Assembly (NCBI GenBank): GCA_024138025.1
Contig: JAMXBD010000055.1
Coordinates: 1,922,001 to 1,986,000 of the forward strand
DNA: 64,000 bases
Source: Combretum micranthum
Lineage: Eukaryota > Streptophyta > Magnoliopsida > Myrtales > Combretaceae
Direction: 5' to 3'
Each line of letters opens with the position of its first letter. Within the stretch, counting starts at the first letter, position 1. The notes under the pieces are model-generated. The model was given only the letters and a program-made list of their open reading frames with translations. It was not told the DNA's origin and ran no database searches. Positions 46,576-59,693 of this stretch are shown piece by piece. Position numbers and translations under genes: made by a program.

Positions 46576-48950
46576 TGTCGAGCCTAGATTTTTCCACTAT
46601 CTGGTTCATTTCTCCTAACCCGATTCACATTAAACCCGAACCCATTTAACATGAATCCTCGACTAGGGGTTAAAAGAAATTTTAAATTTTTGAAAATGAT
46701 TTAGAGTCGCCACCCGATATAAGTCCGGAAAAAAAACAAAAGCTAGGATCAATGGGTCGGTTGATCCTAACTTAGCTACTAGTCTGCGAAAAAATTTGAT
46801 TTAAAAAAAAAAACTTTTTAAAAACCAGTTTTCATAGATTCGGGGGCTAACCTATTAAAACCAAATTGGTTACCACTTTCGGAATTTTAAATTTATAATC
46901 TATCCTTTATATGCTCAAAAATTCAAATAAAAATATTTACAAGTCAAATCATTTATTTTTATTTTTTATGTGCTTTTCTTCATTTTTATTTTTTATTATT
47001 TTTTAGAACATGAATATCAACAAAATATCTTATATTTACAAAATATTTTTCATAATATTATTAAAAAACAAAAACATTTTTTCATTTTTTAATGTCGCCC
47101 CGCAGGTGCCTACGTACTCGCTAATCGAGATCAGACAAAACGTAGTTCTTTTAAAAGAACCTTTTTGTTGATCAATTTAATTTTTGAACTATTTTCACTT
47201 TAAATTCATTAAATTTTGAATTTTTATGAAAATCATTTTTTGTGATCCTATGATCTAATCAATTGATTTTTATTTTATGAAAACATATTTTTCTAAGTTC
47301 AAAAATCATTTTTTTTTCATTTTTATTAAAAATTTTGTTTTTGGAAAATCTAATTTTGTCTTTTATTTATTTTATTATTATATTTTTTATCATCACATAA
47401 ATTCACAACATATTCAAAATATGCATCAAATACGCATTTCTAATAGCAATTATGTATAAATACATATTAAAATATTCAAAAATATAAAAAAAAATAAATT
47501 TATATGAAAAATAATTATTTTGATTTTTTGGATTTTTCTGATTTTTCTGAATTTTTCTAAAATTTTTAAGAATTTTTTACTATTTTTTACTTTTTTTGCT
47601 ATTTTCTGAAATTAAGTATATAATAAAATAATAATAAAAATAATGCGGACTGACTGGGCCGTTGGATGGAGCGGATGCGATCTGGATCGTTTGATCTAAA
47701 GACGTCTGATCTCGTTGACTTAAATCTGGGGCGTTGATCACTTTGATCAAATCTGGGTCGTCTGATCTGGATGATCGAATCTGGGCCGTTGATCTGCTTG
47801 CTTGAATTGGACCGTCTGATCTGGTTATTGAATCTGGACCGTCTGATCTGCTTGATCAAATCTGGACCGTTGATCTGTTTGATTGATATGACCGTCTGAT
47901 CTGGTTGTTGAATCTAGGCCATCTGATCTGGTTGATTGAATCTAGGCCATCTGATTTGGTTGATTGAATCTGGGCCGTCTGATCTGAGCTGATCGTTGAC
48001 CGTTGACAGTTGACCAGGGGGCGGGTTGGATTTCGGATTTTCGGGTCAGATTTCGGGTCGGATCTGACCCGATGGGTGAAGAAGATGAAGTCAGTGGTTT
48101 CGAACGCTTCCTCGGCCGTTTCTGGTGGTCTTCGATGCTGGAGGGGTTGTCGGCCCGACACTGTGGGGGAGCCGCAGCTGGTGGCGGTGGTGGATCACGC
48201 CCAGATCCACCGGAAGCGGCGGTTCGTGGTGTGGCTACCGGCGGCTCAATCGGAAAATTTCAAAAAAAATTTGCAAAATTCAATTCGAGAAAATTGATCA
48301 ATTCTAAGCACACTTGATCACTTTAAACAACCCCAAACCTATTTACTTCCAATTGGATCAAAAACTCCAAACAAGCTTCGAATTTATGAATTTTGCAAAT
48401 TTTGCACAAACTCTCGAATTTTCAGATCTCACTCTCAGTGTGTTTTTCTTGAAATTGAATTGTGCCTTTTTTATGGATCACCCCTATTTATAGTGCTAAG
48501 ATTAATTGTGTTTCGTGAATCCATTAATGCTCTATTGTTGGATTACGAATCGTTGTGTTCTTTTATCAAAACGTTTGGGAATTTCGGAGTTGATTCATAA
48601 TTAATCCTTTGAATTAGACACGATTCGAGTGTTTAAACTTCATGACTCTTCGTTTGGATGAGTTTAATTGAATTAATTCATTCAATTTTGCCATGAATCA
48701 AATTTGAAGAGTCACAACTTTTCATATTTTTCCCAATTTGAAGCTTGATTGAAGTGTCTTTTGGCTTACTTTGATGCACGAATTTGGTCCAAAATTAATG
48801 TATCTCATGCTCTTGAGTGTATCTATTTTTTTTTTAATTTAATGAAGATTTATTGATGGAATTGTAACCCCAAGTATGTGAACCAATATGACATTAATTT
48901 ATTGTAAACTTAAGCCTATTTTTTAATTGGGCAAAAATTGGGTGTCTACA
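46576..48950 (-). repeat. Tandem element LTR a (3' LTR by orientation), 2375 bp
   Basis: Plus-strand ends TGTCGAGCC and GTGTCTACA. A minus-strand TATAAATA lies at 48494-48487. A ~31-bp subrepeat array occupies 47655-48008. A GC-rich block at 48010-48250 follows. Confidence 0.95.
47655..48008. repeat. ~31-bp minisatellite in LTR a (GTCTGATCTGGTTGATTGAA type)
   Basis: About 11-12 degenerate units of TGGACCGTCTGATCTGNTTG plus ATTGAATC; the same array is at about 54150-54475 in LTR b and 60785-61100 in LTR c. It lies downstream of the TATA box on the transcript strand, that is in the R-U5 leader. Confidence 0.9.
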
Positions 48951-49077
48951 GCTGCCCCTCTTTGTGGTAAAGTTTGAACAAAACTTTTGCCACAATGACA
49001 AAAAGATAACCAATTTTTGCTTAGCTTCTCCTCCCAAATTTTATTTTCAAAAAAGAAATTTTTATCTTCTGCTAAAC

Positions 49078-49625
49078 CATCTGTCGAGTTTAGACTTTGA
49101 GATTTGCTAAGTCAACTGTCGGGCCTAGGCTTAGAAAACTAATAGACCATCTGTCTGGCCTAGATTTAGAAAAATGATAGGCCATCTGTCGGTCCTAGAT
49201 TTAGAAAAATGATAGGCCATCTGTCGGGCCTAGATTTAGAAAAATGATAGGCCATCTGTCGGGCCTAACTAAAAAACTGATAGACCGTCTGTCGGGTCTA
49301 GATTTTAGAAAAATGATAGGCCATCTGTCGGGCCTAGATTTAGAAAAATGATAGGCCATTTGTCGGGCCTAGACTAAAAAACTGATAGACCGTCTGTCGG
49401 GTCTAGATTTTAGAAAAATGATAGGCCATCAGTCGGGCCTAGATTTAGAAAATTGATAGACCGTCTATCGGGTCTAGATTTTAGAAAGAGGATAGGCCAT
49501 CTGTCGGGCCTAGACTAAAAAACTGATAGACCGTCTGTCGGGTCTAGATTTTAGAATACTGCTAGGTCATCTGTCGGACCTATGGGCTTTAATTTGGTCA
49601 TTTGCCAGACCTATGGGCTTTGGTT
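49078..49625. repeat. ~35-bp minisatellite, about 16 units, in internal domain 1
   Basis: Units alternate between GATAGGCCATCTGTCGGGCC-TAGATTTAG and GATAGACCGTCTGTCGGGTC-TAGATTTTAG. The counterpart lies at 55554-56100 with a similar number of units in a different order. Confidence 0.93.
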
Positions 49626-49689
49626 TTTGGTTTGAATTGGTGCTACTTGAACTGATTCTTGGCTGGAATGGTAACTATAATTCTTAAAG

Positions 49690-49862
49690 GCAGGAGGACG
49701 CTCCTTTGAGCAAGTGACCCTAATTTTTTCAAACAATGGGACGACGCTCTTTTGAGCAAGTGATCCTAATTTTTTCAAACAATAGGACGACGCTACTTTG
49801 AGCAAATGATCCTAATTTATCAAACAATAGGACGACGCTCCTTTGAGCAGGTGATCCTAGAT
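49690..49862. repeat. ~45-bp tandem repeat, four units, in internal domain 1
   Basis: The unit GGACGACGCTCCTTTGAGCA plus AGTGATCCTAATTTTTCAAACAATA has four copies here and five at 56166-56388 in domain 2. Confidence 0.92.
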
Positions 49863-50037
49863 ATTGAAGGAACAAAACTTCCTGAAAACTGGATTTTTGA
49901 AATCTTATAATTTGAAAATTGGGCTAATTTGGAAATTTTTTTTTTCACTTTAAATCACTGGGGATTATTTAGCTGAGAGAAAACAATAATCTCACAAACT
50001 TGGTTAAAAATTTGTTTGAGAAAGCAGTGAATTTACT

Positions 50038-50180
50038 TTGTCTTTCTTGGAAATTCGATTGACTTGGTTCAGAAAGCAATGAATTTGCTATTTCTTTGAA
50101 AAACTTGGTTAAGAAAGCAACAAATTTGCTATTTCTTTGAAAAACCTGGTTAAGAAAGCAACGAATTTGCTATTTCTTTA
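50038..50180. repeat. ~44-bp tandem repeat in internal domain 1
   Basis: The unit AAACTTGGTTAAGAAAGCAA plus CAAATTTGCTATTTCTTTG has about three copies here and about four at 56583-56745. Confidence 0.85.
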
Positions 50181-53077
50181 GATTGAAAAACTTGATATGA
50201 GAGAGTTAGTTGAAAAAGTGGACTTGAAAATCCTAACTTCCTTTTTTCTTGGGAAAGTGATGGACTTACAATCCCTTCCTTTCTTAGAAATGTCTTTTTT
50301 TTTTCAAAGATTTGAACCAAAAGTAATTATATATATATATTTTTTTTTTCTTTTACTTTCACTTTTAAAGAAAGTTACCAACAGGTAAAAATGAATTGTG
50401 TTTGCCCATTGATCATTCACTTCAGTTCAGCCTCAGGCTTGACTATTTAACCACTTAAGGTTTCTCATTGAAAAATTTTAATCATTGGGGGCAAAAAAAA
50501 TTTTACTTTTGAGGACTTCAATTCACTATTGGGGCATTGTTTTTCAATTTTTGGGCAAATAATTGCTAGACTTGAGGCAGATACCTTTCAAATTGGAGCA
50601 AATGATTTTATGCCCCTGTGGACAATTTATATACAAGATTGGTCATCTCATTTTGATTGCTTAGTCAAAGAGGACTTCCTCACACTCTCTTAGGCTCATT
50701 TTCACTTTTGACTCGGATTCCAAACATTATGGTCGGCTTGCAAGTAATACACATCAGTCAATCTATTAGGTCTTCTTTGGACTGTAATGTGGGCTTTTGG
50801 TTATTGGCTTTAATCAAAGAGGATATTTCATAAAGGCTTTTTTTCTGAAAAATTTTTCAACACCACCGGGTTTACAAGTCAAGAACCTTAGGAAAACTTG
50901 ATGATGCACTTGTCCCTAGTTTCAAGGGTATTAATAGATCAACTCCTTTGATCCAAATAGTCTCCAAAGGGTGGAATTTGTGGGCGGGGCTTAATATAGA
51001 ATGAATTTTGATGAATTTTGATGATTTTAAGCTATGTGTTTCTATTTGTGTTTGCAAATCATTGATTTATTATCACCTTGTTTGCTTCTTCTTCTTCTTC
51101 TTCTTTTTTTTTTTCTTTTGTTGATCTCTCCTTGATTTTTTCTTGTCTTTTTTTTTCTTGTTTTTTCTTCCTCTTTTTTTTTTCTTTTTTCCTTTTTTTG
51201 GGACATGAATCCAAGGTGATTTGTTTTTCTTTTATGGCTTATAGCTCAAAGTGTATGTGTTGTGTATGATTTGAAATGGAGATTTTTCTTTCATAGGAAA
51301 AGATTTATTTTTGTCAATTGACTACTCTTGAATTGATGCGACTAGGTCAAGTGCATATAAGTTACTCCTTTTTCTCCTTGTTAATGACCCTAACTCCTGA
51401 TTGCCCATTGTGGGGTGGTTCCTGACAGGGTTTATTTTTAAGACACTTCCTTGATAGGCTCAAATGGGCTGACAAAGGGTAAATGTGTTTAAGATTTGAA
51501 ATGAATGCTAATTTCATTTTGACCATGTACTAAATTCAAGACATACCTCCTTTAAGGAATGAGTCTACCTTATCTCTCACAATCCACTCCTCTCTCGAGT
51601 ATGTAGGGTTGGTGTTTGGGATTAAATTTGCCTCTTTTCATCCTAGGCAATTATTTTTAGTGAGATATTTCTCTTGGCTTTCAATCATCCATTTTTATTG
51701 CCTCAAGATATTTAACTAAATGCCCATTTAGGTTTATCAAATGCCCCTAATCGGTAAAGTCCTTTGGTTGCCCTAATTTTGATTTCAATTGCCTTTTACT
51801 GAATGATCATTGGGATAACAATTTTTTGAAATATTCTTTCCTGTTGGCAATTTTCCTTTTTTCTTCTTTATTTATACAAATTTTTTTTAACAAACTTTTA
51901 TTCTATCATCCTTTTTTTAACAAATTTGAAAAACTTTTATTCTCTTCTTTTGAAAAAAGTGGTTATTTACAAAAGAGGTTTGGAAAATGAATGTTTATAA
52001 TCTAAAGTGAAATTTATTTACAACTCAAAGTTTTTTTCAAACAAAAATTTATCTTACAAGAATAGAGGTAAACAAATGACCTCTTCATTTTTTCAAAAAT
52101 TAAGTGGGGGTTGATATTTTCAAAATGATGGAATTCTCATAACAAAGGTTATTTTGGTTGGAAAGGACCTATAACTATAGGTAGACAATACATTCTATGG
52201 ACATATACAAGTCTATAATACACATTTATACAAATGCAAGGATGCAAATATGCTCATATGCTAGCACACGAATGCAAATGGGGATAATGACCAATAGAAT
52301 TTTGAAAAATATTTACAGGAGTTGTATTAAAAACAATAGTTTCAAAACCTTTATCAAATTATTTTTATTTATTTATCTTTATCTTATAGGGCCAACTAAA
52401 AGAATATTGCTCCACATTTTTTAAGACTTTGTTGGTATTAAAAAAAAAACATTTTGTTTTATTTAATTTTTATTTTTTTTATTTTTTTTAAATTTTCTTT
52501 TTGAAACCCCTTTTTTATTTTTAATAAATTTTTTATTTGGAAAAAAAATGATACAACTCCATTTTTTTTTAAAAAAATTTGGTCATATCCCATGCTGAAA
52601 TGCATGATTTGGTAGGTTCTATAGGTCCCCGGTTTAGTGGTACAAAACCGGAGTGGGAGGACATTTCTTGATCTAGAGGGTGGAAAGCCACAGCCCCGGA
52701 CCTTACTTCGTCCTCCTCGCTTAGGCTCTTAAGACGGCCTGGGTCCGATCGTATCTAGCACACATTTATGCTAATATGCGATACAAATGCAAATGAATAA
52801 TCTATTGCCCCCTTTTTTATGCCTGGAATATTAGTATACAATATATTTACAAGACAAATATATGTACAAAGAATCAATAAATAAATAAATAAGACTATTG
52901 GCCCTTCTTCCTTTTTTTTTTTATCTGCAAGATTAGTATATATATTCAAAAACAATATCCAAATAATGTACAAAGAATTATAATGTATATTCACAAAAAA
53001 TCGAGCAATTTTAAAGGATAAATTTAAAATTTAAAATTCCTAGGTTGCTAGCCCTCTTTTTTTTTAAAAAAAATATA

Positions 53078-53099
53078 GGTGTCCCCAGTGGAATCGCCA
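53078..53099 (-). promoter_or_regulatory. PBS of internal domain 1
   Basis: The minus strand reads TGGCGATTCCACTGGGGACA, 3 nt inside the LTR b boundary (spacer GCT). Matches the tRNA-Arg-type primer site used by Tat/Ogre retrotransposons. Confidence 0.8.
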
Positions 53100-53102
53100 A
53101 GC

Positions 53103-55427
53103 TGTCGAGCCTGGATTTTTCCACTATCTGGTTCATTTCTCCTAACCCGATTCACATTAAACCCGAACCCATTTAACATGAATCCTCAACTAGGGGTTAA
53201 AAGAAATTTTAATTTTTGAAAATGATTTAGAGTCGCCACCCAATAAATCCGGAAAAAAAACAAAAGCTAGGATCAATGGGTCGGTTGATCCTAACTTAGC
53301 TATAGTCTGCGAAAAAATTTGATTTAAAAAAAAAACTTTTTAAAAACCAGATATCATGGATTCGGGGGCTAACCAATTAAAACCAAATTGGTTACCACTT
53401 TCGGAATTTTAAATTTATAATCTATCCTTTATATGCTCAAAAATTCAAATAAAAATATTTACAAGTCAAATCATTCATTTTTATTTTTTATGTGCTTTTC
53501 TTCATTTTTATTTTTTATTATTTTTTTAGAACATGAATATCAACAAAATATCTTATATTTACAAAATATTTATTCATAATATTATTAAAAAAATAACATT
53601 TTTTCATTTTTTAATGTCGCCCGCAGGTGCCTACGTACTCGCTAATCGAGATCAGACAAAACGTAGTTCTTTTAAAAAGAACCTTAGTTTGTTGATCAAT
53701 TTTAATTTTTGAACTATTTTCACTTTAAATTCATTAAATTTTGAATTTTTATGAAAATCATTTTTGATGATCCTATGATCTAATCAATTGATTTTTATTT
53801 TATGAAAACATATTTTTCTAAGTTCAAAAATCTTTTTTTTTCATTTTTTATTAAAAATTTTGTTTTTGGAAAATCTAATTTTGTCATTTTTATTTATTTT
53901 TATTATTTTTTTTATCATCACATAAATTCACAACATATTCAAAATATGCATCAAATACGCATTTCTAAAAGCAATTTATGTATAAATACATATTAAAAAT
54001 ATTCAAAAAAAATTATATGAAAAATAATTATTTTGATTTTTCTGGATTTTTCTGAATTTTTTATGAATTTTTATGAATTTTTTACTATTTTCTGAAATTA
54101 GTATATAATAAAATAATAATAAAATAATGCGGACTGACCTGGGCCATTGGATGGAGCGGATGCGATCGGATCGTTTGATCTGAAGACGTCTGATCTCGTT
54201 GACTCAATCTGGGGCGTTGATCACTTTGATCAAATCTGGGTCGTCTGATCTGGATGATCGAATCTGGGCCGTTGATCTGCTTGCTTGAATTTGGACCGTC
54301 TGATCTGGTTAATTGAATCTGGACCGTCTGATCTGCTTGATCAAATCTGGACCGTTGATCTGTTTGATTGAATCTGGACCGTCTGATCTGGTTGATTGAA
54401 TCTAGGCCATCTGATCTGGTTGATTGAATCTGGGCCGTCTGATCTGAGCTGATCGTTGACCGTTGACCGTTGACCAGGGGGCGGGTTGGATTTCGGATTT
54501 TCGGGTCAAATTTAGGGTCGGATCTGACCCGATCGGGCGAAGAAGATGAAGTCGGTGGTTTCGAACGCTTCCTTGGCCGTTTCTGGTGGTCTTCGATGCT
54601 GGAGGGGTTATCGGCCCGACACCTGTGGGGGAGCCACAGCTGGTGGCGGTGGTGGATCGCGCCCAGATCCACCGGAAGCGGCGGTTCGTGGTGGTGGCTA
54701 CCGGCGGCTCAATCGGAAAATTTCAAAAAAAAATTGCATAATTCAATTCGAGAAAATTGATCAATTCTAAGCACACTTGATCACTTTAAACAACTCCCCA
54801 AACCTATTTATCACTTCTAATTGGATCAAAAACTCCAAACAAGCTTCGAATTTATGAATTTTGCAAATTTTACACAAACTCTCGAATTTTCAGATCTCAC
54901 TCTCTCAGTGTGTTTTTCTTGAAATTGAATTGTGCCTTTTTCTTATGGATCACCCCTATTTATAGTGCTAAGATTAATTGTCGTTTCGTGAATCCATTAA
55001 TGCTCTATTGTTGGATTACGAATCGTTGTGTTCTTTTATCAAAACATTTGGGAATTTGGGAGTTGATTCATAATTAATCCTTCGAATTAGACACGATTCG
55101 AGTGTTTAAACTTCATGACTCTTCGTTTGGATGAGTTTAATTGAATTAATTCATTCAATTTTGCCATGAATCAAATTTGAAGAGTCACAACTTTTCATAT
55201 TTTTCCCAATTTTGAAGCTTTGATTGAAGTGTCTTTTGGCTTACTTTGATGCACGAATTTGGTCCAAAATTAATGTATCCCAAGCCTCTTGAGTGAATCT
55301 ATTTTTTTTTTTAATTTACTGAAGATTTATTGATGGAATTGTAACCCCAAGTATGTGAACCAATATGACATTAATTTATTGTAAACTTAAGCCTATTTTT
55401 TAATTGGGCAAAAATTGGGTGTCTACA
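53103..55427 (-). repeat. Tandem element LTR b (shared middle LTR), 2325 bp
   Basis: TGTCGAGCC...GTGTCTACA. It has PBS context on its left and PPT context on its right, so it acts as 5' LTR for domain 1 and 3' LTR for domain 2. TATAAATA on the minus strand at 54964-54957. No GATGT or other TSD adjoins it. Confidence 0.95.
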
Positions 55428-58400
55428 GCTGCCCCTCTTTGTGGTAAAGTTTGAACAAAACTTTTGCCACAAAGACAAAAAGATAACCAATTTTTGCTTA
55501 GCTTCTCCTCCCAAATTTTATTTTCAAAAAAGAAATTTTTATCTTCTGCTAAACCATCTGTCGAGTTTAGACTTTGAGATTTGCTAGGTCAACTGTCGGG
55601 CCTAGGCTTAGAAAACTGATAGACCATCTGTCTGGCCTAGATTTAGAAAAATGATAGGCCATCTGTCAGGCCTAGATTTAGAAAAATGATAGGCCATCTG
55701 TCGGGCCTAGACTAAAAAACTGATAGACCGTCTGTCGGGTCTAGATTTTAGAAAAATGATAGGCCATCTGTCTGGCCTAGATTTAGAAAAATGATAGGCC
55801 ATTTGTCGGGCCTAGAAAAAAAATCTGATAGACCGTCTGTCGGGTCTAGATTTTAGAAAAATGATAGGCCATCAGTCGGGCCTAGATTTAGAAAAATGAT
55901 AGGCCATCTGTCGGGCCTAGACTAAAAAACTGATAGACCGTCTGTCGAGTCTAGATTTTAGAAAGAGGATAGGCCATCTGTCGGGCCTAGACTAAAAAAC
56001 TGATAGACCGTCTGTCGGGTCTAGATTTTAGAATACTGCTAGGTCATCTGTCGGACCTATGGGCTTTAATTTGGTTATTTGCCAGACCTATGCGCTTTGG
56101 TTTTTGGTTTGAATTGGTGCTACTTGAACTGATTCTTGGCTGGAATGGTAACTATAATTCTTAAAGGCAGGAGGACGCTCCTTTGAGCAAGTGACCCTAG
56201 TTTTTTCAAACAATGGGACGACGCTCTTTTGAGCAAGTGATCCTAATTTTTCCAAACAATAGGACGACGCTACTTTGAGCAAGTGATCCTAATTTTTCAA
56301 ACAATAGGACGACGCTCCTTTGAGCAGGTGATCCTAATTTATCAAACAATAGGACGACACTCCTTTGAGCAGGTGATCCTAAATATTGGAGGAACAAAAC
56401 TTCCTGAAAACTGGATTTTTGAAATCTTATAATTTGAAAATTGGGCTAATTTGGAAATTTTTTTTTTCACTTTAAATCTACTGGGGATTATTTAGCTGAG
56501 AAAACAATAATCTCACAAACTTGGTTAAAAAATTTGTTTGAGAAAGCTGTGAATTTACTTTGTCTTTCTTGGAAATTCGATTGACTTGGTTCAGAAAGCA
56601 ATGAATTTGCTATTTCTTTGAAAAACTTGGTTAAGAAGCAACGATTTGCTATTTCTTTGAAAAACTTGGTTAAGAAAGCAACAAATTTGCTATTTCTTTG
56701 AAAAAGCTGGTTAAGAAAGCAACAAATTTGCTATTTCTTTAGATTGAAAAACTTGATATGAGAGAGTTAGTTGAAAAAGTGGACTTGAAAATCCTAACTT
56801 CCTTTTTTCTTGGGAAAGTGATGGACTTACAATCCCTTCTTTCTTAGAAATGTCTTTTTTTTTTTTCAAAGATTTGAACCAAAAGTAATTTATATATATA
56901 TTTATTATATTTCTTTTACTTTCACTTTTAAAGAAAGTTACCAACAGGTAAAAATGAATTGTGTTTGCCCATTGATCATTCACTTCAGTTCAGCCTCAGG
57001 CTTGACTATTTAACCACTTAAGGTTTCTCATTGAAAAATTTTAATCATTGGGGGCAAAAAAAATTTTACTTTTGAGGACTTCAATTCACTATTGGGGCAT
57101 TTTTTTTAATTTTGGGGCAAATAATTGCTAGACTTGAGGCAAATACCTTTCAAATTGGAGCAAATGATTTTATGCCCCTGTGGATAATTTATATACCAAG
57201 ATTGGTCATCTCATTTTGATTGCTTAGTCAAAGAGGACTTCCTCACACTCTCTTAGGCTCATTTTCACTTTTGACTCGGATTCCAAACATTATGGTCCGG
57301 CTTGCAAGTAATACACATCAGTCAATCTATTAGGTCTTCTTTGGACTGTAATGTGGGCTTTTGGTTATTGGCTTTAATCAAAGAGGATATTTCATAAAGG
57401 CTTTTTTTCTGAAAAATTTTTCGACACCACCCGGGTTTACAAGTCAAGAACCCTTAAGGAAAACTTGATGATGCACTTGTCCCTAGTTTCAAGGGTATTA
57501 ATAGATCAACTCCTTTGATCCAAATAGTCTCCAAAGGGTGGAATTTGTGGGCGGGGCTTAATATAGAATGAATTTTGATGAATTTTGATGATTTTAAGCT
57601 ATGTGTTTCTATTTGTGTTTGCAAATCATTGATTTATTATCACCTTGTTTGCTTCTTCTTCTTCTTCTTCTTTTTTTTTTTCTTTTGTTGATCTCTCCTT
57701 GATTTTTTCTTGTCTTTTTCTTTTCTTGTTTTTTCTTCCTCTTTTTTTTCTCTTTTTTCCTTTTTTTGGGACATGAATCCAAGGTGATTTGTTTTTCTTT
57801 TATGGCTTATAGCTCAAAGTGTATGTGTTGTGTATGATTTGAAATGGAGACTTTTTTTCTTTCATAGGAAAAGATTTATTTTTGTCAATTGACTACTCTT
57901 GAATTGATGCGACTAGGTCAAGTGCATATAAGTTACTCCTTTTTCTCCTTGTTAATGACCCTAACCTCCTGATTGCCCCATTGTGGGGTGGTTCCTGACA
58001 GGGTTTATTTTTAAGACACTTCCTTGATAGGCTCAAATGGGCTGACAAAGGGTAAATGTGTTTAAGATTTTGAAATGAATGCCTAATTTCATTTTGACCC
58101 ATGTACTAAATTCAAGACATACCTCCTTTAAGGAATGAGTCTACCTTATCTCTCACAATCCACTCCTCTCTCGAGTATGTAGGGTTGGTGTTTGGGATTA
58201 AATTTGCCTCTTTTCATCCTAGGCAATTATTTTTAGTGAGATATTTCTCTTGGCTTTCAATCATCCATTTTTATTGCCTCAAGATATTTAACTAAATGCC
58301 CCATTTAGGTTTATCAAATGCCCCTAATCGGTAAAGTCCTTTTGGTTGCCCCTAATTTTGATTTCAATTGCCTTTTACTGAATGATCATTGGGATAACAA

Positions 58401-59693
58401 TTTTTTGAAATATTCTTTCCTATTGGCAATTTTCCTTTTTTCTTCTTTATTTATACAAATTTTTTTTAACAAACTTTTATTCTATCATCCTTTTTTTTAA
58501 CAAATTTGAAAAACTTTTATTCTCTTCCTTTTGAAAAAAGTGGTTATTTACAAAAGAGGTTTGGAAAATGAATGTTTATAATCTAAAGTGAAAATTTATT
58601 TACAACTCAAAGTTTTTTTCAAACAAAAATTTATCTTACAAGAATAGAGGTAAACAAATGACCCTCTTCATTTTTTCAAAAATTAAGTGGGGGTTGATAT
58701 TTTCAAAATGATGGAATTCTCATAACAAAGGTTATTTTGGTTGGAAAGGACCTATAACTATAGGTAGACAATACATTCTATGGACATATACAAGTCTATA
58801 ATACACATTTATACAAATGCAAGGATGCAAATATGCACATATGCTAGCACACGAATGCAAATGGGGATAATGACCAATAGAATTTTGAAAAATATTTACA
58901 GGAGTTGTATTAAAAACAATAGTTTCAAAAACCTTTATCAAATTATTTTTATTTATTTATCTTTATCTTATAGGGCCAACTAAAAGAATATTGCTCCACA
59001 TTTTTTAAGACTTTGTTGGTATTAAAAAAAACATTTTGTTTTATTTAATTTTTATTTTTTTATTTTGATTTTTTTTTAAAATTTTCTTTTTGAAACCCCT
59101 TTTTTATTTTTAATAAATTTTTTATTTGGAAAAAAAATGATACAACTTTTTTTTTAAAAAAAATTTGGTCATATCCCATGCTGAAATGCATGATTTGGTA
59201 GGGTTCTATAGGTCCCCCGGTTTAGTGGTACAAAACCGGAGTGGGAGGACATTTCTTGATCTAGAGGGTGGAAAGCCACAGCCCCCGGACCTTACTTCGC
59301 CCTCCTCGCTTAGGCTCTTAAGACGGCCTGGGTCCGATCGTATCTAGCACACATTTATGCTAATATGCAGATACAAATGCAAATGAATAATCTATTGCCC
59401 CCCTTTTTTATGCCTGGAATATTAGTATACAATATATTTACAAGACAAATATATGTACAAAGAATCAATAAATAAATAAATAAGACTATTGGCCCTTCTT
59501 CTTTTTTTTTTTATCTGCAAGATTAGTATATATATTCAAAACAATTATCCAAATAATGTACAAAGAATTATAATGTATATATTCACAAAAAATCGAGCAA
59601 TTTTAAAGGATAAATTTAAAATTTAAAATTCCTAGGTGGCTAGCCCTCTTTTTTTTTTTAAAAATATAGGTGTCCCCAGTGGAATCGCCAAGC
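55428..59693 (-). other. Internal domain 2 of the tandem element
   Basis: 4266 bp, nearly collinear with domain 1: PPT 55428-55444, minisatellites at 55554-56100, 56166-56388 and 56583-56745, pyrimidine tract 57650-57770, conserved block 59165-59345. It is about 110 bp longer, partly from one extra 45-bp and one extra 44-bp unit. Many remaining differences are single bases in homopolymers. No pol coding. Confidence 0.85.
59669..59690 (-). promoter_or_regulatory. PBS of internal domain 2
   Basis: Same TGGCGATTCCACTGGGGACA on the minus strand, 3 nt from LTR c. Confidence 0.8.

Larger units (their letters stand above)
48951..53102 (-). other. Internal domain 1 of the tandem element
   Basis: 4152 bp. 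PPT at 48951-48967 and PBS at 53099-53078 (minus strand). It holds three minisatellites (49078-49625, 49690-49862, 50038-50180) and a poly-pyrimidine TTC/T tract at 51085-51200. A GC-richer block at 52610-52760 (CCGGTTTAGTGGTACAAAAC, then CCTCCTCGCTTAGGCTCTTA) is strongly conserved in domain 2. No gag, protease, RT, RNase H or integrase motif was found in any frame. Confidence 0.85.

Noticed and set aside
54085..54672. 195-codon minus-strand frame in LTR b (181 codons at 60749-61294 in LTR c) as a gene
   Set aside because: The b frame opens with GTG, and the frames owe their length to the 31-bp array. LTR a has the same region broken, and no domain is seen.
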